Counted from the stretch's first letter, positions 16,358 to 24,370 are shown. The stretch: 64,000 nt of DNA from JABDGC01 sp964466595 (GCA_964466595.1 CAYXNR010000001.1:1-64000), one strand, 5' to 3'. The notes: generated by a model from the letters alone, not told the origin. Program-made: numbers and translations.

Positions 16358-16650
16358 GGCTTCTTTTTGCCTTCTTTTTTAAACATTTTCAAAATTCGAT
16401 CCGTAATAATAAAACCGCCCACGACATTGAGAGTGGAGCAGGTTACAGCGATAAAAGCTAAGATATTTGTGGTTAAGCTATAGTTTTCTCCTGCAATGAG
16501 GATAGAACCGACCAGCGCAATACCCGAGATGGCATTGGTTGCTGCCATGAGCGGGGTATGCAAAAGAGAGGGAATACGTGAAATGAGTTGAAAGCCGAGA
16601 AAGCCGGCTAACATAAAAAGATAAAGATCAGCAATTCCTAAGGCGCTCAT
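16354..16650 (-). CDS. pntAB: NAD(P) transhydrogenase subunit alpha, membrane part
   Basis: A 98-residue three-helix membrane protein equal to the C-terminal membrane part of E. coli PntA, encoded separately here as in other three-gene transhydrogenases. The hydrophobic segments start with LYLFMLAGFLGF and the LMAATNAISGIALVG block is characteristic. AAGGAGGT lies just before ATG 16650. Both ends overlap neighbours by four bases, so the three subunits are translationally coupled. Confidence 0.94.
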   Translation of the reverse strand: MSALGIADLYLFMLAGFLGFQLISRIPSLLHTPLMAATNAISGIALVGSILIAGENYSLTTNILAFIAVTCSTLNVVGGFIITDRILKMFKKEGKKKP

Positions 16651-17789
16651 GCAACCTCCTTGATTTTTTCTAAGTTAGCTTGTAGCACAGGATTGATGAA
16701 TTCTCCTTGATGAGTCAATAAGCAGTTTTTGATAATTTCATCCGAATAGTCAAATTCATTTTTTTCAAGCTGGGGATACAAATATTCAATAAAATTGAAT
16801 AGGTTTCTGGCATAGAGCTGACTGGCATGGACCGGAAGCAGACTGGGTAAATTAAGCAGGCCAATAAGCCTCACGCCATGTTGAAGACTAATTTTTCCTG
16901 GTTCGGAAAGCTCACAATTTCCACCTTCTTCTATAGCAAGATCGATGAGAACAGAGCCGGGTTTCATCTCCCTTACCATATCAGCGCTTATTAAAAGAGG
17001 TGCTGCTTTGCCAGGAATGAGCGCTGTTGTTACGACTACATCGGCATCGGAAAGATAGGGCCGCAGTATTTCTTGTTCCTTCTGGTAAAAGGCCGTCGCT
17101 TGTTCCTTGGCATAGCCGCCTGCATCTTGTGTTTCCTCAGTTGAGCTTGCTAAGCTAACAAAGTCCGCACCCAGGCTTTTTACCTGTTCTTCTGCAAGGG
17201 GGCGAGTGTCGAAAGCAAGGACCAGCGCGCCTAAACGTCTTGCGGTCGCAATGGCTTGCAAGCCGGCAACACCGGCACCCAGCACCAAGACTTTCACCGC
17301 TTGAATCGTACCAGCAGCTGTTGTCATCATGGGAAACAGTTTGCCGAGATAGTGAGCGGCTAGCATGATACTTTTATAGCCGGCAATACTACTCATCGAG
17401 CTTAAAATATCCATTGACTGAGTACGCGCTAGACGCGGTAATTGGTTTAAGGAAAAAACAGTTATTTTTTTGTGTTGTAATTTTTGTAGTTCATCGAGGT
17501 GGCGCAGGGAATAAGGGGCAATCAGGATGGTTTTTTCAGGGAGCAGCTCTATTTCCTGCCAATCGGGACGGGTTACTTTTAAAATCAGGTCGCTTTCTTC
17601 ATACAAAACAGCGCGCGTGACAAGCCTTGCACCGGCTTTTTCGTAAGCCTGATTGGGAATAAAGGCTTTCTCACCCGCATCAGACTCTAGCAAGACCTGC
17701 CTGCCCTTTTGAACCATCTTCGTGATTATTTCTGGCGTAGAGGCCACCCGTTGTTCGGGAGGCAACTCCTTAGGGATGCCAATTTTCAT
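16647..17789 (-). CDS. pntA: NAD(P) transhydrogenase subunit alpha, NAD-binding part
   Basis: The soluble NAD(H)-binding domain (dI) of transhydrogenase, 380 residues, related to alanine dehydrogenase. The start MKIGIPKELPPEQRVASTPE is the family N-terminus, and AGGA lies 7 bases before ATG 17789; an in-frame reading back to 17915 adds 42 residues that do not belong. The Rossmann motif VLVLGAGVAGLQAIATA is mid-protein, followed by the acidic end of strand 2 (AFDTRP). The mobile-loop region (SMSSIAGYKS) is present. First gene of the pntAA-pntAB-pntB operon. Confidence 0.95.
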   Translation of the reverse strand: MKIGIPKELPPEQRVASTPEIITKMVQKGRQVLLESDAGEKAFIPNQAYEKAGARLVTRAVLYEESDLILKVTRPDWQEIELLPEKTILIAPYSLRHLDELQKLQHKKITVFSLNQLPRLARTQSMDILSSMSSIAGYKSIMLAAHYLGKLFPMMTTAAGTIQAVKVLVLGAGVAGLQAIATARRLGALVLAFDTRPLAEEQVKSLGADFVSLASSTEETQDAGGYAKEQATAFYQKEQEILRPYLSDADVVVTTALIPGKAAPLLISADMVREMKPGSVLIDLAIEEGGNCELSEPGKISLQHGVRLIGLLNLPSLLPVHASQLYARNLFNFIEYLYPQLEKNEFDYSDEIIKNCLLTHQGEFINPVLQANLEKIKEVA

Positions 17790-17861
17790 ACTAAAATCCT
17801 TTTTAATACCGGCCCTTATCTTAGCTTCTTCTTTACCTTGAGGGAAGACGCTTAATTCTAC

Positions 17862-17890
17862 TTGACAAGCTGGTTGATTAGGATAAGAAT
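17862..17890 (+). promoter_or_regulatory. Candidate sigma-70 promoter for the CaaX-box gene
   Basis: A perfect -35 box TTGACA at 17862-17867 is followed after 17 bases by AAGAAT (17885-17890), or after 16 by TAAGAA, as a weak -10. This gives a leader of about 60 bases before the ATG at 17960. It lies in the gap divergent from pntA. Confidence 0.4.
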
Positions 17891-17959
17891 GATGAATTGC
17901 ATTAATATTTATCAATTATTTATAATAATTATAATATTTAAACTATGAGGGGTGTGAAA

Positions 17960-19228
17960 ATGTCAATTTCTACTAGAAAGAAAGCTCTTGTTGATGCAAA
18001 GAAGGAATTGATTGCACAAGGGATTTTAGGTTTATTAAGAGCAGGACAGCCTGAAGGACAGCTGGAAATTCAGTCTGATGGTGAGGCTTCTGTTTCTTAT
18101 CGAAAGACAGAAAACCTAAGAGCAGCTTTCCCACTCCAAGGACAGGATCTCAATACGCGCTTAAGACGCAGAGAAATCATTGGACTGGGGGAAGTGATGG
18201 TCTATATGCTTTTTCTCAATAAGGTCAATTTTAACTACGAGAATTTATACTTAGACGAGCAGAATCGGCTTATTATCATTGATGGCAACGAGGGTATCAC
18301 TCAACCAAATAAAGCAGCGCCGAATAAGATTACAACTAGAATAATCGGCGAATTACCATCCTTAAATATACAAACTAATTTGGCTGATAAATATCTAGTT
18401 AATAATTGGCCGGTGATTGACGAGAATCTTTATCCCTACCTTCAAGCTGAAATCAATGCAGCTATCTTAAAAGTATTAATTTTACCGAATGAATTAATTC
18501 AGGCTCTGGTTAAGCGTATTGTAATCGATCCACAGAAGCCAACGCCCGCCCAAGAAAATGAAGCTGAGGATATATATGCCTTCATTCTGAAAAGAAAAAA
18601 TTTCCAACTGAGGGCCGCTGTTCTTGGAAATATTGGCGTTCAAAGATTTATTGACTATTTAAGAAAGGACAGAAAAAAACAGGTTGAGGCCCACCTTGAC
18701 TATTTGGGAAGCTTAAATCCCTCCGGCTTGAGCAAGACATTTAGAGAAGACATGTTAAGCTCATTTGAAGGACTGCAGACTAAAATGCGCCGTTCTACGG
18801 GAGCTGATGAAAGTAAGGATGAAGAAGCTTCAGGAACGCCTCAGTCTCGATCTAGGAAACTAGGTGAATCTCCACGATCTAGGAAACTGGGTGAATCTCC
18901 AAAAAGTGCTACGCTTCGGAAGCTGGGTGAATCCCCAAAAAGTGCTACGCCTCGGAAACTGGGTGAATCTCCAAAAAATGCTACCCATCGAGCTAAGCAA
19001 CAGAGTGAAGGATTGGCAGGAAGTGGTAGTTCTTCCTTTTGGATGAAAGCTTCCGCCCCATCTCAGCAGGGAATGCCTGCAAGCTCACAAGTTCCTCAGA
19101 TTCACTCTATTCATGAACAGAATGTACAAGAACAGAATGTACAAGAACAGAATGAGCAAAATAACCAAGAGGCGGTGACAAAAAAGGAAAAGAAAAGTCG
19201 CGGTCCCAGTTGTTGTGCGATTTCCTAA
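17960..19228 (+). CDS. Putative effector with C-terminal CaaX box and tandem repeats
   Basis: A soluble 422-residue protein without a signal peptide. The last four residues are C-A-I-S, a CaaX box of farnesylation type. A second Cys lies directly before it, with a basic KKEKKSR stretch upstream, as in host Ras-like proteins. Residues about 73-110 (LGEVMVYMLFLNKVNF, ENLYLDEQNRL, IIIDGNEG) recall the Asn/Asp metal site of lipid- or protein-kinase-like effector domains, a weak resemblance. Residues about 297-342 hold four RKLGESP repeats and 375-400 hold EQNVQ repeats. GAGGGG lies before ATG 17960; an in-frame ATG at 17945 has none. Host prenylation and membrane anchoring are inferred from the motif. 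Confidence 0.72.
   Translation: MSISTRKKALVDAKKELIAQGILGLLRAGQPEGQLEIQSDGEASVSYRKTENLRAAFPLQGQDLNTRLRRREIIGLGEVMVYMLFLNKVNFNYENLYLDEQNRLIIIDGNEGITQPNKAAPNKITTRIIGELPSLNIQTNLADKYLVNNWPVIDENLYPYLQAEINAAILKVLILPNELIQALVKRIVIDPQKPTPAQENEAEDIYAFILKRKNFQLRAAVLGNIGVQRFIDYLRKDRKKQVEAHLDYLGSLNPSGLSKTFREDMLSSFEGLQTKMRRSTGADESKDEEASGTPQSRSRKLGESPRSRKLGESPKSATLRKLGESPKSATPRKLGESPKNATHRAKQQSEGLAGSGSSSFWMKASAPSQQGMPASSQVPQIHSIHEQNVQEQNVQEQNEQNNQEAVTKKEKKSRGPSCCAIS
18851..18984 (+). repeat. In-gene tandem repeat coding for RKLGESP units
   Basis: Four copies of a coding unit (AGGAAACTGGGTGAATCTCC type) occur with spacings of 27-42 bases, each encoding RKLGESP, followed in later copies by KSAT or KNAT. Copies differ mostly at synonymous sites. 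The frame is kept, so this is a disordered protein repeat rather than a DNA array. Confidence 0.85.
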
Positions 19229-19294
19229 GGCCTGTTGACATTTCAGCCCTGTCATCCTGAGCGCAGCGTTTTTCTTAAGAAGCAGGATAAAGGA

Positions 19295-19324
19295 TTGACA
19301 AGGTAAATTAAAGCCTTCCATAAT
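19295..19324 (+). promoter_or_regulatory. Candidate promoter of mltB
   Basis: TTGACA (19295-19300), an 18-base spacer and CATAAT (19319-19324) predict a start near 19331 and a short leader of about 27 bases. The -10 box overlaps the left arm of the hairpin at 19311-19357. Confidence 0.5.
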
Positions 19325-19357
19325 GCTTAAGGACTGCATTTTAGGATGGGAAGGCTT
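19311..19357 (+). promoter_or_regulatory. Hairpin that would hide the mltB ribosome binding site
   Basis: AAGCCTTCC at 19311-19319 is perfectly complementary to GGAAGGCTT at 19349-19357, which contains the Shine-Dalgarno GGAAGG and ends at the ATG. With one bulged G the stem grows to 11 pairs, and an inner AATGC/GCATT pair (19322-19326, 19336-19340) stacks inside. Only RNA that starts upstream of 19311 can form it. Confidence 0.6.
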
Positions 19358-20341
19358 ATGAAAATAAAAAAAATAATGCTTAGCCTCGTTTTTTTATTCT
19401 ATTCCTTTAGTCATCCTGTTTTTTCTGCTGATCTCCCTCTCTTAACTTGGAATGATTATCTTGCTGGGTTAAGGAGTGAAGCTTTGGCAGAGGGAATCAG
19501 AGCGGAAGTTTTTGACGCTGCTTTTCGAGAAGTTCATGCACCGAGTGCCCGTGTTTTACGCTTAGATAAAACGCAGCCAGAAAAACGCTTAAGTTTTTTA
19601 GAATATCGCACTACGCGGGTGGATAGTCAGCGTATTCAACTAGGACGTCAAGAATATCACCGCCATCAGGAAGTTTTACAGACCATCGATAAGCAATTTG
19701 GAGTCAATGCCTGTTTTATTGTATCTATCTGGGGTCTCGAAACGAGTTACGGGCACTTCAAAGGCAATTTCCCAGTTATCCAATCCCTTGCTACCTTGGC
19801 CTATCAGCCGCGCCGCCAGGCTTATTTCCATAGTGAATTGCTCATGGCCTTGCACATGTTAAACGATGAACAAGTCAGCTTATCTGAATTTAAGGGGGAA
19901 TGGGCTGGGGCGAGCGGCCATTGTCAATTTATGCCCTCTACCTGGTTTAAATATGCACTCGATTATGATGGTACAGGACGGGCGGATATTTGGAATAATC
20001 TCAATGATGCCTTTGCCTCTATCGCTAATTTTTTACTAAGAAATGGGTGGCAGCCAAACGAGCCCTGGGCTCTTCAAGTGACTCTGCCGAGCGATTTTAA
20101 TAAAGATTGGCTCAAGCCCAATACTACTAAAACAGTGAAGGAATGGCTTGACCTGGGCGTACAGCCAGTCCGCAAAAATTTACCCTCTAACAAGCTAGCA
20201 GCTTCTTTAATTTACCCGGAAGGCGGTCCGGCCTTGATGGTTTTTGATAATTTTAAAACGCTATTGAAGTGGAACAGGTCAAATTATTATGCTGGTGCGC
20301 TAGGCTATTTAGCAGAAGAAATTTGCCAACAATCCTTATAA
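19358..20341 (+). CDS. mltB: Lytic murein transglycosylase, MltB family
   Basis: Cleaves peptidoglycan glycan strands, leaving 1,6-anhydromuramic ends. The 327 residues begin with a signal peptide ending near FSA (about residue 23). The catalytic glutamate is E128 in SIWGLETSYGHF. The second signature, GEWAGASGHCQFMPSTW, is typical of the MltB/SltB group, followed by DIWNNLNDAFASIANFL. ATG 19358 has GGAAGG upstream; the earlier in-frame ATG 19346 lacks one. No lipobox cysteine is seen, so it is probably a soluble periplasmic form. Confidence 0.92.
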   Translation: MKIKKIMLSLVFLFYSFSHPVFSADLPLLTWNDYLAGLRSEALAEGIRAEVFDAAFREVHAPSARVLRLDKTQPEKRLSFLEYRTTRVDSQRIQLGRQEYHRHQEVLQTIDKQFGVNACFIVSIWGLETSYGHFKGNFPVIQSLATLAYQPRRQAYFHSELLMALHMLNDEQVSLSEFKGEWAGASGHCQFMPSTWFKYALDYDGTGRADIWNNLNDAFASIANFLLRNGWQPNEPWALQVTLPSDFNKDWLKPNTTKTVKEWLDLGVQPVRKNLPSNKLAASLIYPEGGPALMVFDNFKTLLKWNRSNYYAGALGYLAEEICQQSL

Positions 20342-20368
20342 CGCGAATTCCGGATAAGGAATACTGTT

Positions 20369-20408
20369 AATAGGCAAAAACCGCCCACGAGGCAAGAATT
20401 TGCCTATT
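20369..20408. terminator. Inverted repeat downstream of mltB
   Basis: AATAGGCAAA (20369-20378) and TTTGCCTATT (20399-20408) form a perfect 10-base stem with a 20-base loop, 28 bases after the mltB stop. The gap lies between convergent genes, so it could end transcription in either direction, though it lacks a U-tract. Confidence 0.5.
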
Positions 20409-20437
20409 AGGACTTGAATACCTACATTTAATTAGTA

Positions 20438-20460
20438 CCTGGCAGGTAAAACCTGCCAGG
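20438..20460. terminator. Strong hairpin between mltB and the cold-shock gene
   Basis: CCTGGCAGGT (20438-20447), loop AAA, ACCTGCCAGG (20451-20460): a perfect 10-base GC-rich stem, extended outward by ATTAG/CTAAT with a TA bulge. It sits between convergent genes. No U-run follows on either strand, so a bidirectional terminator or RNA 3'-end stabiliser is inferred. Confidence 0.55.
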
Positions 20461-20508
20461 CTAATCGAAGGAACTCTTGGAAGTATCTTCGGGTAAGAAG
20501 GATGGAGA

Positions 20509-20721
20509 CTAGTCGACCGCTGTAACTTCTTCGGCCTGTAGCCCTTTTTGTCCTTTGGTCACGATAAACTCAACTCGTTGACCTTCGGTTAGGGACTTGT
20601 AACCTTCGCCGACAATCGCTTTAAAATGCACGAAAACATCTTCGCCAGTATCGCGGGCAATAAATCCAAAACCTTTACTATTATTGAACCATTTAACGGT
20701 TCCTTTTTCACGTGTTGCCAT
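20509..20721 (-). CDS. Cold-shock protein, CspA family
   Basis: A 70-residue single-stranded nucleic-acid-binding OB fold, an RNA chaperone. RNP1 (KGFGFIAR) and RNP2 (DVFVHF) are intact, following GTVKWFNNS. The start MATREKGTVKWF has GAGG upstream; reading back to 20778 adds 19 residues foreign to the family. Unlike CspA, the VHF segment is followed by KAIVGEGYKSL, as in many CspD/CspE-like members. Confidence 0.95.
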   Translation of the reverse strand: MATREKGTVKWFNNSKGFGFIARDTGEDVFVHFKAIVGEGYKSLTEGQRVEFIVTKGQKGLQAEEVTAVD

Positions 20722-20857
20722 AAAATAAAACCTCTTTGATTGGTAAACTACATTTATTACTGTCGATAAAACATACAATAATCCCGATAGTCTATCAGAA
20801 TTAATGGGAAATGATAATAGGGGACTAGCAGAGTATTCTTAGCTTTTTTGAGAGGCC

Positions 20858-20878
20858 GACCAGCCTCTTGGGCTGGTC
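20858..20878 (-). terminator. Hairpin at the 3' end of the diguanylate cyclase gene
   Basis: GACCAGCC (20858-20865), loop TCTTG, GGCTGGTC (20871-20878) lies two bases beyond the end of the cyclase gene. The stem is GC-rich and perfect, but the minus-strand RNA has no U-tract after it, so termination is only probable. Confidence 0.5.
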
Positions 20879-20879
20879 C

Positions 20880-22133
20880 TTATTCCAGGGTTGCAAGCTC
20901 ATCCTTATAAAACTCATAGCGGCTTCTTCCTAAGATTTTGGCGTGATAAAGAGCGATATCAGCCTTTTTCATGAGTGTTTTTTTATTATCGCCATCTGTT
21001 GGGAAAAAACTACTGCCCATGCTCAGTGAAATTTTAATCAGATGGGTATTCAACATGAAAGGTGTAGCGAAGGCTTTATAGATTGCCTGACTAAAGGTTT
21101 CCACTTTTTTACTGAGGGCTTGGCCGCTCAGCAAAACAATAAATTCATCGCCGCCGATTCTAGCCACGCAATCCTGCTCTCCTAAATTCTTCTGAAGCTG
21201 CTTGCTGACTTCAATGAGAATGCGGTCACCCATGTCGTGACCATAATTATCATTGATTGCTTTAAAATAATCGATATCGATAAAGATCACGCAAAAATCA
21301 GTTTTTTGTTGTTCAGCGCTAGCCAAGATTTTGTCGAACTGGACATCAAAGGAAAATCGATTATCGAGGCCTGTTAGAAAATCATGACTTGCAAAATAGC
21401 GGAGTTGGTTTTTAGCTTTTTCATGCTCCACAATCTCAGCCTGGAGTTCTGTATTAGCGCGTTTTAATTGTTTTAATAAGAGCTCATTTTCATACTGTAA
21501 TTGGAGCGAATTAATAAATTGGGTATAGGATTTATTGGCTAAGGCCAAGATAAAAACTAAGTATGCAAAGATGGCAAAACTTAAATAGCTATAAGCAGCT
21601 GAGTCTTGCAATACGATCCATAAGCCGAGGGGCAAAATAGAGGTTAAGGTAAAAGAAAAATTGGCAACTCTGCTAGCTTGTAAGGTTTGGGAACAGCCTG
21701 CATTCAGTCCGGCAATAATAATAATGATGAAAACCTTAGATAAGAAATGATCCGGTGGTGTGAGAAGGGTGCCGGCAAAACCCCAGATCAGGCCGGATAG
21801 GGCCGTCCCTGCAATGAATAATTTTAAATGGAAAGCAGGGTGAGCAGGATCTCGCTGATACCATTTCAGCAGCACGATGCGGGCAGCGCAAACGACGAGG
21901 GTAGCGCTGTACCAACTGATAAAGCGCAATTTATTTTCCTGAGCATCAAGCCCAAAGAAAACCGCTGTGGCACATAAGACCAGTGCAGGAATACTGGTTA
22001 CTAAGAGATGACTATGCAACCTTTCGACACGATCTGAAAAGATTTTTTTGGCGATTTCTTTTTGATCAGCTAAGCTAATAAGCGTCGTGGTCATTCCTTT
22101 ATTATAACCTAAGCCTTGGGAGGACAAAGACAT
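20880..22133 (-). CDS. Membrane-bound GGDEF diguanylate cyclase
   Basis: Makes cyclic di-GMP from two GTP. The 417 residues comprise about six membrane helices in the first 200 residues, a coiled linker with ENELLLKQLKRANTELQAEI, and a C-terminal GGDEF domain starting at HDFLTGLDNR with the intact motif RIGGDEFIVLL. The inhibitory I-site, normally RxxD five residues before the motif, reads GEQD, so product inhibition there is probably lost. The start is uncertain: ATG 22133 has no clear ribosome site, and ATG 22094 has AAAGGA directly against it. Confidence 0.88.
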   Translation of the reverse strand: MSLSSQGLGYNKGMTTTLISLADQKEIAKKIFSDRVERLHSHLLVTSIPALVLCATAVFFGLDAQENKLRFISWYSATLVVCAARIVLLKWYQRDPAHPAFHLKLFIAGTALSGLIWGFAGTLLTPPDHFLSKVFIIIIIAGLNAGCSQTLQASRVANFSFTLTSILPLGLWIVLQDSAAYSYLSFAIFAYLVFILALANKSYTQFINSLQLQYENELLLKQLKRANTELQAEIVEHEKAKNQLRYFASHDFLTGLDNRFSFDVQFDKILASAEQQKTDFCVIFIDIDYFKAINDNYGHDMGDRILIEVSKQLQKNLGEQDCVARIGGDEFIVLLSGQALSKKVETFSQAIYKAFATPFMLNTHLIKISLSMGSSFFPTDGDNKKTLMKKADIALYHAKILGRSRYEFYKDELATLE

Positions 22134-22157
22134 GGTATAATAAATTGAGAGGTGCTT

Positions 22158-22598
22158 ATGACCTGGGTAGTAATAGCCAATTCAAATGCCTGTCGTATCT
22201 ATCATTATAGTAAAATACCTTCTAAAATCGTCTTAATTAAAGAAATAAACCATCCCGAAAACAGATTAAAAACAGGTGATTTTTTGACCTCTGATCGCGC
22301 TGGTCATTATCAAACCGATGGCGGTGCACGTGGTTCTTATATGCCTCATACCGATCCTAAAACAGTCGAAATAGCAAACTTTTCTCGAGAAATTGCTTCT
22401 GAATTGAATCAAGGTAGAAACACCCAGGCTTATAAAGAACTGATTCTAATTACCCCCCCGCACATGAACGGTATTTTGTCGGCTAATCTTGATAAAAATG
22501 TTAAATCTTTAGTCAAAAAAGAAATCCAAAAAGATGTGATGCATCTTGCACCTCAGGAATTATTGGATTTTTTGAAAGTGCATCTGAAGCCGGCTTAG
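22158..22598 (+). CDS. Host-attachment family protein (Host_attach type)
   Basis: A 146-residue soluble protein resembling the family named after a plant-attachment protein: MTWVVIANSNACRIYHY at the start, then HPENRLKTGDFLTSDRAGH, FSREIASELNQ, LILITPPHMNGIL and a closing KDVMHLAPQELLDFL. In fold this family resembles release-factor eRF1 domain-2-like proteins, and its true role is poorly known. ATG 22158 has GAGGTG 4 bases upstream; the GTG at 22152 is less likely. It diverges from the diguanylate cyclase. Confidence 0.8.
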   Translation: MTWVVIANSNACRIYHYSKIPSKIVLIKEINHPENRLKTGDFLTSDRAGHYQTDGGARGSYMPHTDPKTVEIANFSREIASELNQGRNTQAYKELILITPPHMNGILSANLDKNVKSLVKKEIQKDVMHLAPQELLDFLKVHLKPA

Positions 22599-22696
22599 GG
22601 GGAGGCAGACTTAACTTCTAAGCACAAAAAATGGATATACTCACTTGTTATTATTTTTATGATTACTCATAATGTATTTATTTAATATAAATTTAT

Positions 22697-23833
22697 ATGG
22701 ATATTACCTTATTAACAAAGTTAAGTGAAAAAATTAAGTCAAGGTTTTCTCTCATCTTACCGAATGCCAAAGAAATGGAATTTGGAGAACAGTTTGACAA
22801 TACCCCCTTTCAAATTGTTTGTAATAACGAAAAAGGGTTGACAGCAATTAAATCCGGGGATGAGTTGAAGATTTCAGAGGCCTATATTTCCGGCGATATT
22901 GATCTAGACGGAAATATCGACATGCTGAAGATTCTCGAAATTACGCGTTATTTTTCTCAAAAATATCCTTTTGTTATCAGATGGTCACGAATTATTTCTT
23001 TTTTCAGCAATCAAATTGTCATTAATATAAAAAGTATTGCTCAGCATTATGAATATGATAATGATTTTTATTTGATGTTTTTAGATAAAACACGGACTTA
23101 TTCGCAGGGCCTATTCCTGGATGACAGGGACTCCCTTGAGCAATCCGCTTTGCGTAAATTAGATTTTGCTTTGCAAAGCTGTCACCTAAGACCGGGGGAT
23201 AAAGTATTAGATATTGGCGCGGGCTGGGGTAACCTGGTTGAATTCTTGGGTAGCAAAGGCATTCACGTTGATGCGGTTACTCTCTCACAGCAATCAGAAA
23301 ATTTTATAGCTAAATTAATCGCTGATAAAAAATTAGCTCATTGCCGTGTTTTGAGAGAAGACTTCCTGAAATTTGAAACAGCTCCTGGTGAAACCTACGA
23401 TGCCTTGTTCAGCCTCGGGACACTCGAGCATTTACCTGATTATAAACGCATGCTAAAAAAATGTGCGGATCTTCTCAAGCCTGGCGGTTATGCTTATTTT
23501 GACGCTTCGGCAAAGATAGCCGGTGCTAGAGGGAGTTACTTCATCGAAAGGCACATTTTTCCCGGTAATCACGAATTACTGGATATTTATAGCTTTATAG
23601 CGGCCACAAAAAAAAGCCCCTTTGAACTTATTTTTTTAAACAACGACAGACATTCTTACTATCTCACACTCATGCATTGGGCAAAAAACCTCGATAAGCA
23701 TAAAGATGAAATCATAGTGCGCTGGGGAAAATCATTGTATCGAAAATTCCAACTTTACTTTTGGGGCTGTTGTTTTGGTATGTTAAATAATGAAATACAA
23801 GCTTATCGAGTTGTATTGCGTAAACGCTCCTGA
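22697..23833 (+). CDS. CFA/CmaS-like SAM methyltransferase
   Basis: A 378-residue member of the cyclopropane-fatty-acid synthase family. The SAM site is VLDIGAGWGN at about 169-178; the conserved glutamate (GTLEH) and the HIFPG loop are present, as is the YDNDFYLMFLD segment. In E. coli CFA synthase and CmaA1 the next motif is YSCAY, whose Cys helps bind bicarbonate. Here it is YSQGL, so that cysteine is missing. A true cyclopropane synthase is therefore doubtful; another fatty-acyl or small-molecule methyltransferase is possible. The start at 22697 has no clear Shine-Dalgarno. Confidence 0.8.
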   Translation: MDITLLTKLSEKIKSRFSLILPNAKEMEFGEQFDNTPFQIVCNNEKGLTAIKSGDELKISEAYISGDIDLDGNIDMLKILEITRYFSQKYPFVIRWSRIISFFSNQIVINIKSIAQHYEYDNDFYLMFLDKTRTYSQGLFLDDRDSLEQSALRKLDFALQSCHLRPGDKVLDIGAGWGNLVEFLGSKGIHVDAVTLSQQSENFIAKLIADKKLAHCRVLREDFLKFETAPGETYDALFSLGTLEHLPDYKRMLKKCADLLKPGGYAYFDASAKIAGARGSYFIERHIFPGNHELLDIYSFIAATKKSPFELIFLNNDRHSYYLTLMHWAKNLDKHKDEIIVRWGKSLYRKFQLYFWGCCFGMLNNEIQAYRVVLRKRS

Positions 23834-23863
23834 ACAGGATGCCGTTCGCGGTGATTGAGGCGG

Positions 23864-23911
23864 CCCTTCGACAAGCTCACCCTTCGACAAGCTCACCCTT
23901 CGACAAGCTCA
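23864..23911 (+). repeat. Three tandem 16-bp REP-like units
   Basis: CCCTTCGACAAGCTCA occurs three times head to tail, followed by GGGCGAGCGG. The last unit plus GGG forms the interrupted palindrome CCCT...AGGG common in REP-type intergenic elements. It lies in the gap after the methyltransferase gene. Confidence 0.9.
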
Positions 23912-23998
23912 GGGCGAGCGGTATAATTTTTGTCATAACTTGTGTTGTTATGATGCTATAGTATAGACTTTAGAGATTAACAGCCAAGGAGACGGTTT

Positions 23999-24370
23999 AT
24001 GTCAAGGTTAACCTTAGTCCACTCTCTTATATGGACAGGCCTTATTTCTTCATTGATAGCGGTGAATGCCTACGCTGCGACTTATGTAGAGATTGTCACG
24101 CCTGTTCCTCCTCCTAAGGAAGAACTTGTCGTTCCACCAGGCTATGCAACTTGTTTTAACGTACCATCCACTTGGTATAATGGGGTATGGTATCCAGAGC
24201 ATCGGGTATGCCAATATGATCCCAACAAGAGGCAAGCCGCAGAAGGCGATGCTTACGTTGAAGCGCATTGGGCATGTACCAAATATTCAGTCCAACAAGA
24301 AAATAAAGGCGCTTGTGTAAATTGGAGCTGGCAGAAGGGTCACTGGATAAAGACCTTCACTCCTTTCTAA
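23999..24370 (+). CDS. Small secreted protein of unknown function
   Basis: A 123-residue protein with a signal peptide (about 1-26, ending AYA), then a proline-rich stretch (TPVPPPKEELVVPPG) and a compact Trp/Tyr/Cys-rich domain with four cysteines that could make two disulfides in the periplasm. The short W-containing segments (TWYNGVWYP, EAHWACTKY, NWSWQKGHW) look like a weak repeat. Family not recognised. AAGGAGA precedes ATG 23999. Confidence 0.7.
   Translation: MSRLTLVHSLIWTGLISSLIAVNAYAATYVEIVTPVPPPKEELVVPPGYATCFNVPSTWYNGVWYPEHRVCQYDPNKRQAAEGDAYVEAHWACTKYSVQQENKGACVNWSWQKGHWIKTFTPF

Noticed and set aside
17790..17915. N-terminal extension of pntA to 17915
   Set aside because: The family begins at MKIGIPKE, with AGGA in front of ATG 17789. 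The extra 42 residues have no counterpart.
18851..18984. Regularly spaced direct repeats that could suggest a CRISPR array
   Set aside because: The repeats are in frame inside a coding region and encode RKLGESP. Spacers are repeats themselves, and no cas gene is near.
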